From NCBI GenBank assembly GCA_964035575.1, contig OZ037882.1, positions 124,001 to 188,000 on the forward strand: DNA of 64,000 nt, given 5' to 3'. Positions 29,753 to 39,937 of this stretch are shown one piece after another. Under the pieces are notes generated by a model. That model worked only from the letters and a program-made list of their open reading frames with translations. It was not told where the DNA came from and did no database searches. Source of the stretch: Rhynchopus sp. YZ270_cl-10. Taxonomy: Eukaryota > Euglenozoa > Diplonemea > Diplonemida > Diplonemidae. Made by a program: the position numbers and the translations under genes. Numbering within the stretch: the first letter of the stretch is position 1; the number at the start of each line of letters is the position of its first letter.

Positions 29753-30322
29753 TCAGATCTTCTGCACAACGCCTTTAAGCGCGTCAGCGATGGTCTTGGT
29801 CAACGACGAAGACAATCCGACAGTAAAGCTCCACTCGTTCATCATCTGCTGCATCAGAAGCACTGTTTTTGTGTCCTCAAAATCACCCGTTGCCTGCAGG
29901 TCCTGGATTGCCTTCTCCTTCTCAGCAACCACGTCGTTGAAGTCGTTGGCAACATCCGCCAGATTAAGGGCACCAGTCCCGTCCAACCCAGTCACGTCAA
30001 CGAAGTCAACCTGTTGCACATCCGACTGTCTCTGCACCGCCACCACTGCCTCCTTACACTCCACCAAAGCAGTGATAATTTCGGCATCGCACTCAAGCGA
30101 CAGCAGCACAGTCGTTGGCACATCGGTCGCGCAAGTGTCTGCGTTGTACTCACTCGACGTCGGCGAGCAGGTGTCCAGCAGCACAAGCATCTTTGTGGCA
30201 AGGTCGGTCTGCTTTGCTGCGTACCTCACCACGCTCTCCTTGCACGCTGTGCTCAGGTCCCAGGTTTCCCCGTGCGCAACAGTGCACAGCGCCACCAGAA
30301 GAACAGCCACCTGAGTGAACAT
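29753..30322 (-). CDS. Secreted cysteine-rich protein with needle-like C-terminal hairpin, copy 7
   Basis: 189 residues in one exon. It belongs to the VDFVDVTGLDGTG linker subtype with copies 2 and 3, but has AVVAVQRQSDVQQ before the linker (others VVTVKRQ) and GALNLADVANDFNDVVAEKE at the hairpin start. The end is LLMQQMMNEWSFTVGLSSSL, then VVQKI. The shared module lies at 30402-30462. Equivalents are copies 11 and 15. Confidence 0.92.
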   Translation of the reverse strand: MFTQVAVLLVALCTVAHGETWDLSTACKESVVRYAAKQTDLATKMLVLLDTCSPTSSEYNADTCATDVPTTVLLSLECDAEIITALVECKEAVVAVQRQSDVQQVDFVDVTGLDGTGALNLADVANDFNDVVAEKEKAIQDLQATGDFEDTKTVLLMQQMMNEWSFTVGLSSSLTKTIADALKGVVQKI

Positions 30323-30401
30323 TGTGTGGGTTGGTTGTGTTTGTTTGTGGATCTGCGGTGTGTGGGTGAAATCGTTGGGGTGAGGGGGTTTTTCTTTTTT
30401 T

Positions 30402-30462
30402 GAAATGAGGGATGGTCGGTGGGAGAAATGAGGATTCCATGCTGTGCACAATAAATGTTCCC
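30402..30462 (-). promoter_or_regulatory. Shared upstream module, array copy 7
   Basis: 80-140 bp upstream of the ATG at 30322. Duplicates lie at 40587-40647 and 50895-50955. Confidence 0.6.
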
Positions 30463-30735
30463 TTCTTTTGTTTTGATTTTTCTTTGCTGATTCGTAGCCT
30501 CGACATAAAGCAAAACAAAAGAATAGCTACAAAAAGTGATACACGTGTCTGTGTGACAAGCAGCACACGGCCGCCACATAGTCGTGCTGCCGTGCATTTT
30601 TCTGCCATTAACTTTGTGGGTTGTGTCACCTAAGAACTTTTGTGGATTTCCGGATTGGTTTGCACTCTGGCGACTTGACTTTTTTGTTTTGTTTTTCCCA
30701 AGGGAAAAAAATCAAAAAACAACGAAGGATTAAAG

Positions 30736-30768
30736 AGGTGTCGTGAGCCGCACGTGTTCACGACACCT
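30736..30768. repeat. Spacer hairpin H8
   Basis: Consensus 11-bp stem. Equivalents are at 40921-40953 and 51229-51261. Confidence 0.75.
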
Positions 30769-31384
30769 TCCTTCAAAATAAAAAGAGTGGAATTGCGAAC
30801 AAAAGGTGCACCAAGCAATACCCAGAGAGAAGGCCTGTGTGGGTGACGGGTGCACAACCTTGTCCGCAGGTTTATATTCAGCACAACGAGAGAGGGCAAC
30901 GTTGCTCCTCACTCAAGTACCGAAAAAGACAGCAACTGAAACAATAAAAAAGTATAAGATGACCCTAAGCCTCTCGTGCTTGGTCACCTTGTGACAATAT
31001 GATGCAGGATGCCTGCGTCGATGATGCGAATGGATACTCACAATAGACACCAAAAGCAAAAGCAACATAACTTTCAGTGCTTTAAAGGGGAAAAAAACAG
31101 GGGGGGGGGAAGTCAAAATAACCTTGTTTTCAAAAGAACTGTCAATGTTTGTTTTGAAAAAATATAGTAAAAAATGTTGTTTCCAGCGGTCAGCTCCCTG
31201 ACCAGGAAACAGCCCTTCAACCGCGATCGTCAGAAGAAAGGGCGAAAAAGGTAGGATGCAATAAAAAAGCTTTTGATGTGAAAGTGATACTATTGAGTAC
31301 AATGACAAATTCTTTTTGTTTTTCAGGGGTGGGGACAGTACGGGTACAGAGGGGTGAGGAAATAAAGAAGAAAAATGCGAATCA

Positions 31385-31999
31385 TCAGATCTTCTGCACA
31401 ACGCCTTTAAGCGCGTCAGCGATGGTCTTGGTCAACGACGAAGACAATCCGAGAGTGAAGCTCCACTCGTTCATCATCTGCTGCATCAGAAGCACTGTTT
31501 TTGTGTCCTCAAAATCACCCGTTGCCTGCAGGTCCTGGATTGCCTTCGCCTTCGCATCAACCACGTTGTTGAAGTCGTTGGCAACATCCGCCAGATTAAG
31601 GGCACCAGTCCCGTCCAACCCAGTCACGTCAACGAAGTCAACCCCCAGCTGCACGTCCGACTCAGGCACAGGCACAGGCACACCACCCTGCTGCACGTCC
31701 GACTGTCTCTTGACCGTCACCACTGCCTCCTTACACTCCACCAAAGCAGTGATAATTTCGGCATCGCACTCAAGCGACAGCAGCACAGTCGCTGGCACAT
31801 CGGTCGCGCATGTGTCTGCGTTGTACTCGGTCGACGTTGGCGAGCAGGTGTCCAGCAGCACAAGCATCTTCGTGGCGAGGTCGTTATGTTTAGCTGCGTA
31901 CCTCACCACGCTCTCCTTGCACGCTGTGCTCAGGTCCCAGGTTTCCCCGTGCGCAACAGTGCACAGCGCCACCAGAAGAACAGCCACCTGAGTGAACAT
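31385..31999 (-). CDS. Secreted cysteine-rich protein with needle-like C-terminal hairpin, copy 8
   Basis: 204 residues in one exon. The linker combines the two other types: GGVPVPVPESDVQLG followed by VDFVDVTGLDGTG, as if one were inserted before the other. The cysteine domain has AAKHNDLATKM in place of AAKQTNLATKM. The hairpin carries the NNVVDAKAKAIQDLQAT variant and ends LLMQQMMNEWSFTLGLSSSL, VVQKI. The upstream region is second type, without the shared module. Equivalents are copies 12 and 16. Confidence 0.92.
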   Translation of the reverse strand: MFTQVAVLLVALCTVAHGETWDLSTACKESVVRYAAKHNDLATKMLVLLDTCSPTSTEYNADTCATDVPATVLLSLECDAEIITALVECKEAVVTVKRQSDVQQGGVPVPVPESDVQLGVDFVDVTGLDGTGALNLADVANDFNNVVDAKAKAIQDLQATGDFEDTKTVLLMQQMMNEWSFTLGLSSSLTKTIADALKGVVQKI

Positions 32000-32566
32000 T
32001 GTGTGGGTTGGTTGTGTTTGTTCGTGGATCTGCGGTGTGTGGGTGTGATGTGGCAACACTCGTTTGCGAGAGGACGGGTGGGTCGAGTGGCAGATGCACA
32101 CACGGGATGGGGTGCTTTCTTTTTCTTTTTCTGTTTCTGTTTCGTTTGCATCTTTCATTCTTTTGAGAGAAACCACAGATGGTGTCGTGTCTGTGTGTGA
32201 CGAGCAGCACACGGCCGCCACATAGTCGTGCTGCCGTGCATTTTTCTGCCATTAACTTTGTGGGTTGTGTCACCTATGAACTTTTGTGGATTTCTGGATT
32301 GGTTTGCACTCTGGCGACTTGAATAAATGGTCGTCAAACATAGTTGGCTGGGGGAGAGAAGAAACAAAAGCACACTGGTTTCCGTCAAACGCCTCCCCGA
32401 AAGGTCGCGTTCCTCGAAAAACAATCAGCGCGTATTTGTTTCTTTAGTTGCAGTCATGAAACTTAGTGGGCAACTAAGTTTGGCGAGGTTCAGAGTTTTT
32501 TTTTGGTTTTGTGGATTTTTTTTTACAACGTAAAGAAATCAAAAAAAAAACAACGAAGGATTAAAG

Positions 32567-32599
32567 AGGTGTCGTGAGCCACACGTGTTCACGACACCT
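32567..32599. repeat. Spacer hairpin H9
   Basis: Consensus stem with GCCACACGTGT in the loop. Equivalents are at 42752-42784 and 53060-53092. Confidence 0.75.
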
Positions 32600-32868
32600 T
32601 CCTTCACAATAAAAAGAGTGGAATTGCGAACAAAAGGTGCACAAAGCAATACCCAGAGAGAAAGCCTGTGTGGGTGACGGGTGCACAACCTTGTCCGCGT
32701 GTTTATATTCAGCACAGCGAGAGAGGGCAACGTTGCTCCTCACTCAAGTGCCGAAAAATACAGCAACTGAAACAATAACGCCCATTCTTTTGAAAATGTG
32801 CATGTGAGGAAAAATTCTAAACAGGTAACAGATGCTCAAAAGTGAAAAATTCTGGCGTTAATGGATCG

Positions 32869-33553
32869 CTACACCATGGACTCGTAATGACATTACGCGC
32901 GTCATGACGAGGTAATTACGAGTGCCTTGACGAGGGCACCCCCTCGTAATTACGAGGGGGTGCCCTCGTCATGACGAGGTAATTACGAGGGCACCCCCTC
33001 GTAATTACCACGTCACGACGTCGTCATGACGTGGGCACCCACGACAAGGCGATTTTTGACCAATAAAAAAAAATTTTTTTTTTCAAAAATCGGGCGTGGT
33101 AGGTCATAAAGTGGCCCAAAAAATCCAAAGAAAACCTCAGATTGACCAAATGGTGAAAAAAATTGTCAAGGCAAATTTCAGCCAAAATACGGTCATTAGA
33201 CCCCCACAGATGCTTAAAAGTGCCAAAATTTGCTTTTAATGGCCTCAAATCGTCGAAATTAGCCCTATATAGGGCCAAAAAAAAAAAATTCGAGAGTCCC
33301 TTTCCCTGGGAGGCAATAGCCAGACAATGACCACGGGAGCACCCCTCGTAATTACGAGGGGTGCCCTCGTAATTACGAGGGCACCCCTCGTCATGACGTC
33401 GTAATGCCGTCGTCGTGACGAGGGAAACCCCACGTCATGACGTCGTCATTACGAGGGGGTGCCCGCGTCGTGACGACGTCATTGCGCGCGTAATTTCCCA
33501 CGTAATTTCCCTCGTCCCTCGTCACGTAATGTCATTACGAGTCCATGGTGTAG
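32869..33553. mobile_element. Nested palindrome-rich element, unit 1
   Basis: A 29-bp inverted repeat begins CTACACCATGGACTCGTAAT and continues GACATTACG at both ends. Inside each end are arrays of the palindromes CGTAATTACG and CGTCATGACG within CCCCTCGTAATTACGAGGGG-type blocks. The centre (33050-33290) is AT-rich and noncoding. No target duplication is clear. Confidence 0.65.
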
Positions 33554-33659
33554 GGTGGGTAAACTACCCAATCCAAAAATTATCGAACAGATTCGTGTTC
33601 CAAAAAACCCAAAAAAAAATCCAAAAACCATAGGGTCCCCCCTATGGTTTTTATACAGT

Positions 33660-33811
33660 ACAGTACACAGTACACAGTACACAGTACACAGTACACAGTA
33701 CACAGTACACAGTACACAGTACACAGTACACAGTACACAGTACACAGTACACAGTACACAGTACACAGTACACAGTACACAGTACACAGTACACAGTACA
33801 CAGTACACAGT
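33660..33811. repeat. Microsatellite (CAGTACA)n, unit 1
   Basis: About 21 copies of a 7-bp unit. The homologous tracts in units 2 and 3 are longer (about 215 bp). Confidence 0.97.
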
Positions 33812-34133
33812 ATAGTACAGTACAGTACAGTACAGTACAGTACAGTACAGTACAGTACAGTACAGTACAGTACAGTACAGTACAGTACAGTACAGTACAG
33901 TACAGTACAGTACAGTACAGTACAGTACAGTACAGTACAGTACAGTACAGTACAGTACAGTACAGTACAGTACAGTACAGTACAGTACAGTACAGTACAG
34001 TACAGTACAGTACAGTACAGTACAGTACAGTACAGTACAGTACAGTACAGTACAGTACAGTACAGTACAGTACAGTACAGTACAGTACAGTACAGTACAG
34101 TACAGTACAGTACAGTACAGTACAGTACAGTAC
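33812..34133. repeat. Microsatellite (CAGTA)n, unit 1
   Basis: About 64 copies of a 5-bp unit, directly abutting the 7-bp array. GTAC is self-complementary. Confidence 0.97.
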
Positions 34134-34459
34134 GATTCACATATCAGACAAGATCTCGTTAGGCGTATACTCTGGGCCTCGTTCACTTAATAAACCACAG
34201 ATGCAAATTTTTGAGCCTACGACCCCGCATTTAACTCATTTCGATCCCCTGATTTCAATCCCAAAAATATTTCAAAAAAATATTTCTGGTGTGGCAATAG
34301 TAAAGGGGGGTATGGATATTGGAAAACAGGCCTTCATATACGCCTAACGAGATTTTGGAAGAAAAATTCACAAAACTTTCACTACCGCTTCATAAAAATT
34401 CACAAAACCATGTGGCTGACGACCCCAAAATAGCACAGTGTGACAGAGTCTAAACAGCA

Positions 34460-34603
34460 TTGGTTCACTCATACGACCTGCACACCACACACGACACTGT
34501 TGTTGATGTGCACATTCTGCACAACTACGGCGAGGTCGTTGCGAAGCTGTACTGGGTGCAAGGCGCAGGGGTGCAGCTTTCACAGGCAAAGTTCTATGGG
34601 TAG
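34460..34603 (+). other. Protein-like open frame inside the 3.3 kb element, unit 1
   Basis: A 48-codon frame reads VHSYDLHTTHDTVVDVHILH, then NYGEVVAKLYWVQGAGVQLS and QAKFYG before TAG. It has no ATG and follows a stop by three codons. The composition is more protein-like than its surroundings. It may be a captured exon or transposase remnant. Not recognised. Exact copies lie at 44768-44911 and 55044-55187. Confidence 0.3.
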
Positions 34604-34707
34604 TCCGGCATTGCGACTGTGACGGCATCAGCCGCGCTCATTTTTTCTTCTACAAGCTTGGTGTCAGGGATGAAACAAAAGAATACATTGCATGATTTTT
34701 CTCTACC

Positions 34708-34935
34708 TACCACCTCCCGTGCATGAGTCTGTGTATAAGTCCGATTTTTGGGGCCCCCGGACTTATACACCGGTTTGCGCACGCAGGTACCCAGACCCAC
34801 GCAGTGGCACATTACCTCAGTAGTGACCCACACACGAGGGAATGTGACACAGCAAAAATTTTTCCCCCAGACCCTGTCTTCATGCACCTTCGGCACAACG
34901 CCGCAGGCAGGCCAAACAGCGTATAGAATTTGTTG
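34708..34935. repeat. Fragment of the Tc1-like element, unit 1
   Basis: It begins CCTACCACCTCCCGTGCATG, continues with TGTATAAGTCCG, and then follows 12960-13190 through the CAGGTACCCAGACCCA and CACCTTCGG-ACAACGCCGCA blocks. This is one end plus subterminal sequence of the family seen at 12950-14479. Duplicates lie at 45016-45243 and 55292-55519. Confidence 0.65.
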
Positions 34936-35511
34936 TTTGTAAGCTACCCGCATGTTGAAGGGCCACATTTCGCCCTCCGCTAATTGCTTTTGTTTTTGAC
35001 TTATTTTTGCCCCCCTCCCCAAATGCACCGATATTACGACCGGCGTAATATCGGTCGGGCTGTATGAATTTTCATCACCACATAACAAATTACCCCAAAT
35101 CACCCCACACAAAATGAAAGTCAGTGTGGTGGAAGGGGGCCGACTGCACTTTCCGCGCACATTTCCCATGTTAGCAGAAGAGAACATGGTCAATGATGAG
35201 TGGCGTAACACCTCCACCATTCCTCCGGGCTACCCCTCCAAAAACGCCCCACTTGTTCGTTGCTTTTCAGCCCAGAACCCTGTTTCTATTCACTTACCTG
35301 TACTGGTAAGATTCCCACTACAATTCGCACTCTATCCCCCCGCCCAATCGCCACAACAAAAGTGCATACAAGCATCAAGACATGCGGAGACGAGCCGGTT
35401 ACATTTAACCCGATGCGTCCCACAGAATTTTTTGGGACTTCAAGGAAGTAGCGAGGTCAACAGGAATGCGGGGACGAGCCAGATAACGGAACCCGATAGC
35501 GGCGACAGATT

Positions 35512-35632
35512 GCGCCCGCGCGCACCCACCCCGCGAAGCGGGGTGGGTGCGTGCGGGCGCTGCGCAGCGAAGCCTTTGCGCGAAGCGCAAAGGCGAGCGG
35601 AGCCGGGGGGTCTGGGGGGCGGAGCCCCCCAG
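35512..35632. repeat. Cluster of three GNA-loop hairpins, unit 1
   Basis: Three adjacent GC-rich palindromes with three-base loops: CACCCACCCCGC-GAA-GCGGGGTGGGTG inside a longer 23-bp stem, GCCTTTGCGC-GAA-GCGCAAAGGC, and TCTGGGGGGC-GGA-GCCCCCCAGA. GCGAAGC is known to form an exceptionally stable DNA mini-hairpin. Duplicates lie at 45820-45940 and 56096-56216. Confidence 0.85.
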
Positions 35633-36431
35633 AAATTTTTTTTTAATAACAGAGTATTTTTCCCTGTTTCCAGGTGTATTTTTGGGTGTCTTGCAGGGTG
35701 CATCTAAAAAATTAGAAAATTTAAAAACGAAAACGAAAACGCCTTATTTGGGCTTTTTCGCGACCGCTCTTTCCAATCCGAAAATTATCGACCCTATTTT
35801 TTTACAACCTGGTATAGTCATATCACACCCTCAGTCAACATCAGCCAAAAAGTCACTTTTTCAAAAACGGATTCTCGCATTTGAAGGTGCAAAAAAGGCT
35901 CAGATCGCTTCAAAACGTGCGTTTTGAACCGAACGACAACCCTCTCTGAATTCACGACATTTTTTCTCGACCCGATTAGTGGAGTAGATATTTGTTATTA
36001 CCCCCTGGTTACCCTACTGACACATTTTCAAAAGAATGGGCGTAAAAAAGTATAAGATGACCCTAAGCCTCTCGTGCTTGGTCACCTTGTGACAATATGA
36101 TGCAGGATGCCTGCGTCGATGATGCGAATAGATACTAACAAAAAACACCAAAAGCAAAAGCAAAAGAACTTCCCGCTTTTACAAAGAGAAAAGAAAAGAA
36201 AAAGAGGGGAAAGTCAAAATAACCTTGCTATTAAAAAGAAATGTCAAAAAATATCTTTTAAAAAAATTGTAAAATGTGTTGTTTCCAGCGGTCAGTCAGT
36301 CAGGAACTCCCTGACCAGGAAACAGCCCTTCAACCGCGATCATCAGAAGAAAGGGCGAAAATGGTAGTATGCAATAAAAAAGCTTTTTGCCGAGAGAGGG
36401 GTGAGGAAATAAAGAAGAAAAATGCGAATCA

Positions 36432-36998
36432 TCAGATCCTCTGCGTAATGGCTTTCATCGTGTCAGAGAGTGTCTTGGTCATCGACGCAGCCAATGCGAC
36501 AGAAAAGCTCCACTCGTTCATCATCTGCTGCAGCAGAAGCGCTGTTGTTGGGTCCGCTAAGTTACCCGTTGCCAACAGGTCGTGGATTGCCTTCTCCTTC
36601 TCATCAACCGCGCTGTTAAGCTCGTTGGCAGCATCCACCAGGTTCATGAGGGAACCCGTGTCAAACTCAGGCACAGGCACACCACCCTGCTGCACGTCCG
36701 ACTGTCTCTTGACCGTCACCACTGCCTCCTTACACTCCACCAAAGCAGTGATGGCTTCGGCATCGCACTCAAGCGACAGCAGCACAGTCGTTGGCACATC
36801 GGTCGCGCATGTGTCTGCGTTGTACTCGCTCGACGTCGGCGAGCAGGTGTCCAGCAGCACAAGCATCTTCGTGGCGAGGTTGGTCTGCTTTGCTGCGTAC
36901 CTCACCACGCTCTCCTTGCACGCTGTGCTCAGGTCCCAGGTTTCCCCGTGCGCAACAGTGCACAGCGCCACCAGAAGAACAGCCACCTGAGTGAACAT
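36432..36998 (-). CDS. Secreted family copy 9 (duplicate of copy 5)
   Basis: 188 residues, translated sequence identical to copy 5, including the proline-containing GNLADPT turn and terminal ITQRI. Spacing to copy 10 is the same as between copies 5 and 6. Confidence 0.92.
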   Translation of the reverse strand: MFTQVAVLLVALCTVAHGETWDLSTACKESVVRYAAKQTNLATKMLVLLDTCSPTSSEYNADTCATDVPTTVLLSLECDAEAITALVECKEAVVTVKRQSDVQQGGVPVPEFDTGSLMNLVDAANELNSAVDEKEKAIHDLLATGNLADPTTALLLQQMMNEWSFSVALAASMTKTLSDTMKAITQRI

Positions 36999-38061
36999 TG
37001 TGTGGGTTGGTTGTGTTTGTTTGTGGATCTGCGGTGTGTGGGTGTGATGTGGCAACACTCGTTTGCGAGAGGACGGGTAGGTCGAGTGGCAGATGCACAC
37101 ACGGGATGGGGTGCTTTCTTTTTCTTTTTCTTTTTCTTTTTCTGTTTCTGTTTCGTTTGCATCTTTCATTCTTTTGAGAGAAACCACAGATGGTGTCGTG
37201 TCTGTGTGTGACGAGCAGCACACGGCCGCCACATAGTCGTGCTGCCGTGCATTTTTCTGCCATTAACTTTGTGGGTTGTGTCACCTAAGAACTTTTGTGG
37301 ATTTCTGGATTGGTTTGCTCTGGCGACTTGAATAAATGGTCGTCAAACATAGTTGGCTGGGGGAGAGAAGAAACAAAAGCACACTGGTTTCCGTCAAACG
37401 CCTCCCGAGACGTCGCGTTCCTCGAAAAACAATCAGCGTGTATTTGTTTCTTTAGTTGCAGTCATGAAACTTCGTGGGCAACTAAGTTTGACGAGGTTCA
37501 GAGTTTTTTTTTGGTTTTGTGGATTTTTTTTTACAACGTAAAGAAATCAAAAAAACAACGAAGGATTAAAGAGGTGTCGTGAGCCGCACGTGTTCACGAC
37601 ACCTTCCTTCAAAATAAAAAGAGTGGAATTGCGAACAAAAGGTGCACCAAACAATACCCAGAGAGAAGGCCTGTGTGGGTGACGGGTGCACAACCTTGTC
37701 CGCATGTTTATATTCAGCACAACGAGAGAGGGCAACGTTGCTCCTCACTCAAGTACCGAAAAAGACAACAATATGATGCAGGATGCCTGGGTCCATGATG
37801 CGAATAGATACTAACAAAAAACATCAAGAGCAAAAGCAAAAAGCAAAAGGCGACCCTGTGACAATCAATCCTAACAAAAAACCGAAACCGCCCTGCTCAC
37901 CCAGAGCATGAAATGCAAAAGGCAAAAACGCTACCATGCTCAACATTGATAGACTCGAGCGCAGAAAAACGCTCTCACTCGCAGTTGACTGGCCGGGCGG
38001 GCGGGCGGGGGGTGTGGGGGTTAAGACAGAGGGGTGAAGAAGAATAAAAAAATGCGGATCA

Positions 38062-38706
38062 TCAGATCTTCTGCACAATGCCTTTAAGCACGTCAGCGAT
38101 TGTCTTGGTCAACGACGAAGACAATCCGACAGTAAAGCTCCACTCGTTCATCATCTGCTGCATCAGAAGCACTGTTTTTGTGTCCTCAAAATCACCCGTT
38201 GCACGCAGTTCGTGGATTGCCGCTTCCTTCTGATCAACCACGCTGTTAAACTCGTTGGTAAGCTCGGCCAGATTCATGAGACCATTCCCGTCCAACTGAG
38301 TCACAGGCACCCCCCCGTCCATCGCATATTTGTCACTCGGCAGCTGCCCGTCAGTCGTGTGCTCCACGTCCAACTCAGGCACAGGCACGCCATCCTGCTG
38401 CACGTCCGATTGTCTCTGCACCGTCACCACTGCCTCCTTACACTCCACCAAAGCAGTGATGGCTTCGGCCTCGCACTCAAGCGACAGCAGCAGGGACTGC
38501 GGCACATCAACCGCGCATGTGTCTGCGTTGTACTCGCTCGACGTCGGCGAGCAGGTGTCCAGCAGCACAAGCATCGTTGTGGCAAGGTTGGTCTGCTTTG
38601 CTGCGTACCTCACCACGCTCTCCTTGCACGCTGTGCTCAGGTCCCAGGTTTCCCCGTGCGCAACAGTGCACAGCGCCACCAGAAGAACAGCCACCTGAGT
38701 GAACAT
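38062..38706 (-). CDS. Secreted family copy 10 (duplicate of copy 6)
   Basis: 214 residues, translated sequence identical to copy 6, with the expanded linker. Its upstream module (38785-38845) has GGAATGAGGG where copies 6 and 14 have GAAATGAGGG, which helps show that the units are distinct. Confidence 0.92.
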   Translation of the reverse strand: MFTQVAVLLVALCTVAHGETWDLSTACKESVVRYAAKQTNLATTMLVLLDTCSPTSSEYNADTCAVDVPQSLLLSLECEAEAITALVECKEAVVTVQRQSDVQQDGVPVPELDVEHTTDGQLPSDKYAMDGGVPVTQLDGNGLMNLAELTNEFNSVVDQKEAAIHELRATGDFEDTKTVLLMQQMMNEWSFTVGLSSSLTKTIADVLKGIVQKI

Positions 38707-39937
38707 TGTGTGGGTTGGTTGTGTTTGTTTGTGGATCTGCGGTGTGTGGGTGAAATCGTTGGGTGAGGGGGTTTTTCTTTTTTTGGAATGAGGGATGGTC
38801 GGTGGGAGAAATGAGGATTCCATGCTGTGCACAATAAATGTTCCCTTCTTTTGTTTTGATTTTTCTTTGCTGATTCGTAGCCTCGACATAAAGCAAAACA
38901 AAAGAATAGCTACAAAAAGTGATACACGTGTCTGTGTGACAAGCAGCACACGGCCGCCACATAGTCGTGCTGCCGTGCATTTTTCTGCCATTAACTTTGT
39001 GGGTTGTGTCACCTATGAACTTTTGTGGATTTCCGGATTGGTTTGCACTCTGGCGACTTGAATAAATGGTCGTCAAACATAGTTGGCTGGGGGAGAGAAG
39101 AAACAAAAGCACACTGGTTTCCGTCCAACGCCTCCCCGAAAGGTCGCGTTCCTTGAAAAACAATCAGTGTGTATTTGTTTCTTTAGTTGCAGTCATGAAA
39201 CTTCGTGGGCAACTAAGTTTGGCGAGGTTCAGAGTTTTTTTTGGTTTTGTGGATTTTTTTTACAACGTAAAGAAATCAAAAAAACAACGAAGGATTAAAG
39301 AGGTGTCGTGAGCCGCACGTGTTCACGACACCTTCCTTCAAAATAAAAAGAGTGGAATTACGAACATAAGGTGCACCAAACAATACCCAGAGAGAAGGCC
39401 TGTGTGGGTGACGGGTGCACAACCTTGTCCGCATGTTTATATTCAGCACAACGAGAGAGGGCAACGTTGCTCCTCACTCAAGTACCGAAAAAGACAGCAA
39501 CTGAAACAATAAAAAAGTATAAGATGACCCTAAGCCTCTCGTGCTTAGTCACCTTGTGACAATATGATGCAGGATGCCTGCGTCGATGATGCGAATAGAT
39601 ACTCACAATAGACACCAAAAGCAAAAGCAACATAACTTTCAGTGCTTTAAAGGGGAAAAAAACAGGGGGGGGAAAGTCAAAATAACCTTGTTTTCAAAAG
39701 AACTGTCAATGTTTGTTTTGAAAAAATATAGTAAAAAATGTTGTTTCCAGCGGTCAGCTCCCTGACCAGGAAACAGCCCTTCAACCGCGATCATCAGAAG
39801 AAAGGGCGAAAAAGGTAGGATGCAATAAAAAAGCTTTTGATGTGAAAGTGATACTATTGAGTAAAATGACAAATTCTTTTTGTTTTTCAGGGGTGGGGAC
39901 AGAGGGGTGAGGAAATAAAGAAGAAAAATGCGAATCA

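Larger units (their letters stand above)
32779..36042. mobile_element. 3.26 kb nonautonomous inverted-repeat element, PIF/Harbinger-type 3-bp duplication, unit 1
   Basis: The ends are a perfect inverted repeat of at least 22 bp: CGCCCATTCTTTTGAAAATG at the left and its complement at the right. TAA flanks both sides (32776-32778 and 36043-36045). Uninterrupted spacers (12615-12645) read CAACTGAAACAATAAAAAAG, the expected empty site. A 3-bp TWA duplication is typical of PIF/Harbinger. No transposase is recognised, so the family call rests on the duplication alone. It holds a nested palindromic element (32869-33553), two microsatellites, a fragment of the Tc1-like element (34708-34935) and a GC-rich hairpin cluster (35512-35632). 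Confidence 0.75.
25870..36054. repeat. 10.2 kb segmental repeat, unit 1
   Basis: The sequence from about 25870 recurs at +10185 and again at +20493. Each unit carries four secreted-family genes (copies 5-8 here), their spacers and the 3.3 kb inverted-repeat element. Units differ by rare substitutions and by microsatellite length. Example: position 31455 has GAGTGAAG where units 2 and 3 have GAGTAAAG. Confidence 0.95.

Noticed and set aside
32869-33553. CRISPR-like array
   Set aside because: The repeats are irregularly spaced palindromes without unique spacers, in a eukaryotic transposon.
33479-34186. Open frames rich in YCTVL or QYSTV in the three 3.3 kb elements
   Set aside because: Products of the CAGTA and CAGTACA microsatellites; no start context or conserved flank.
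34594-35220. A 208-codon minus-strand frame present three times
   Set aside because: It crosses the boundary of the Tc1-like fragment, has no recognised domain, and is repeated only because the segment is triplicated.
35114-35707. A 197-codon plus-strand frame present three times
   Set aside because: Its second half runs through the GNA-loop hairpin cluster, which gives a palindromic Arg/Ala/Gly-rich sequence; no support as a protein.
36047-36130. tRNA-derived SINE at the TATAAGATGACCCTAAGCC block that recurs in each spacer
   Set aside because: No convincing A and B box pair or cloverleaf could be drawn; it is ordinary array spacer.
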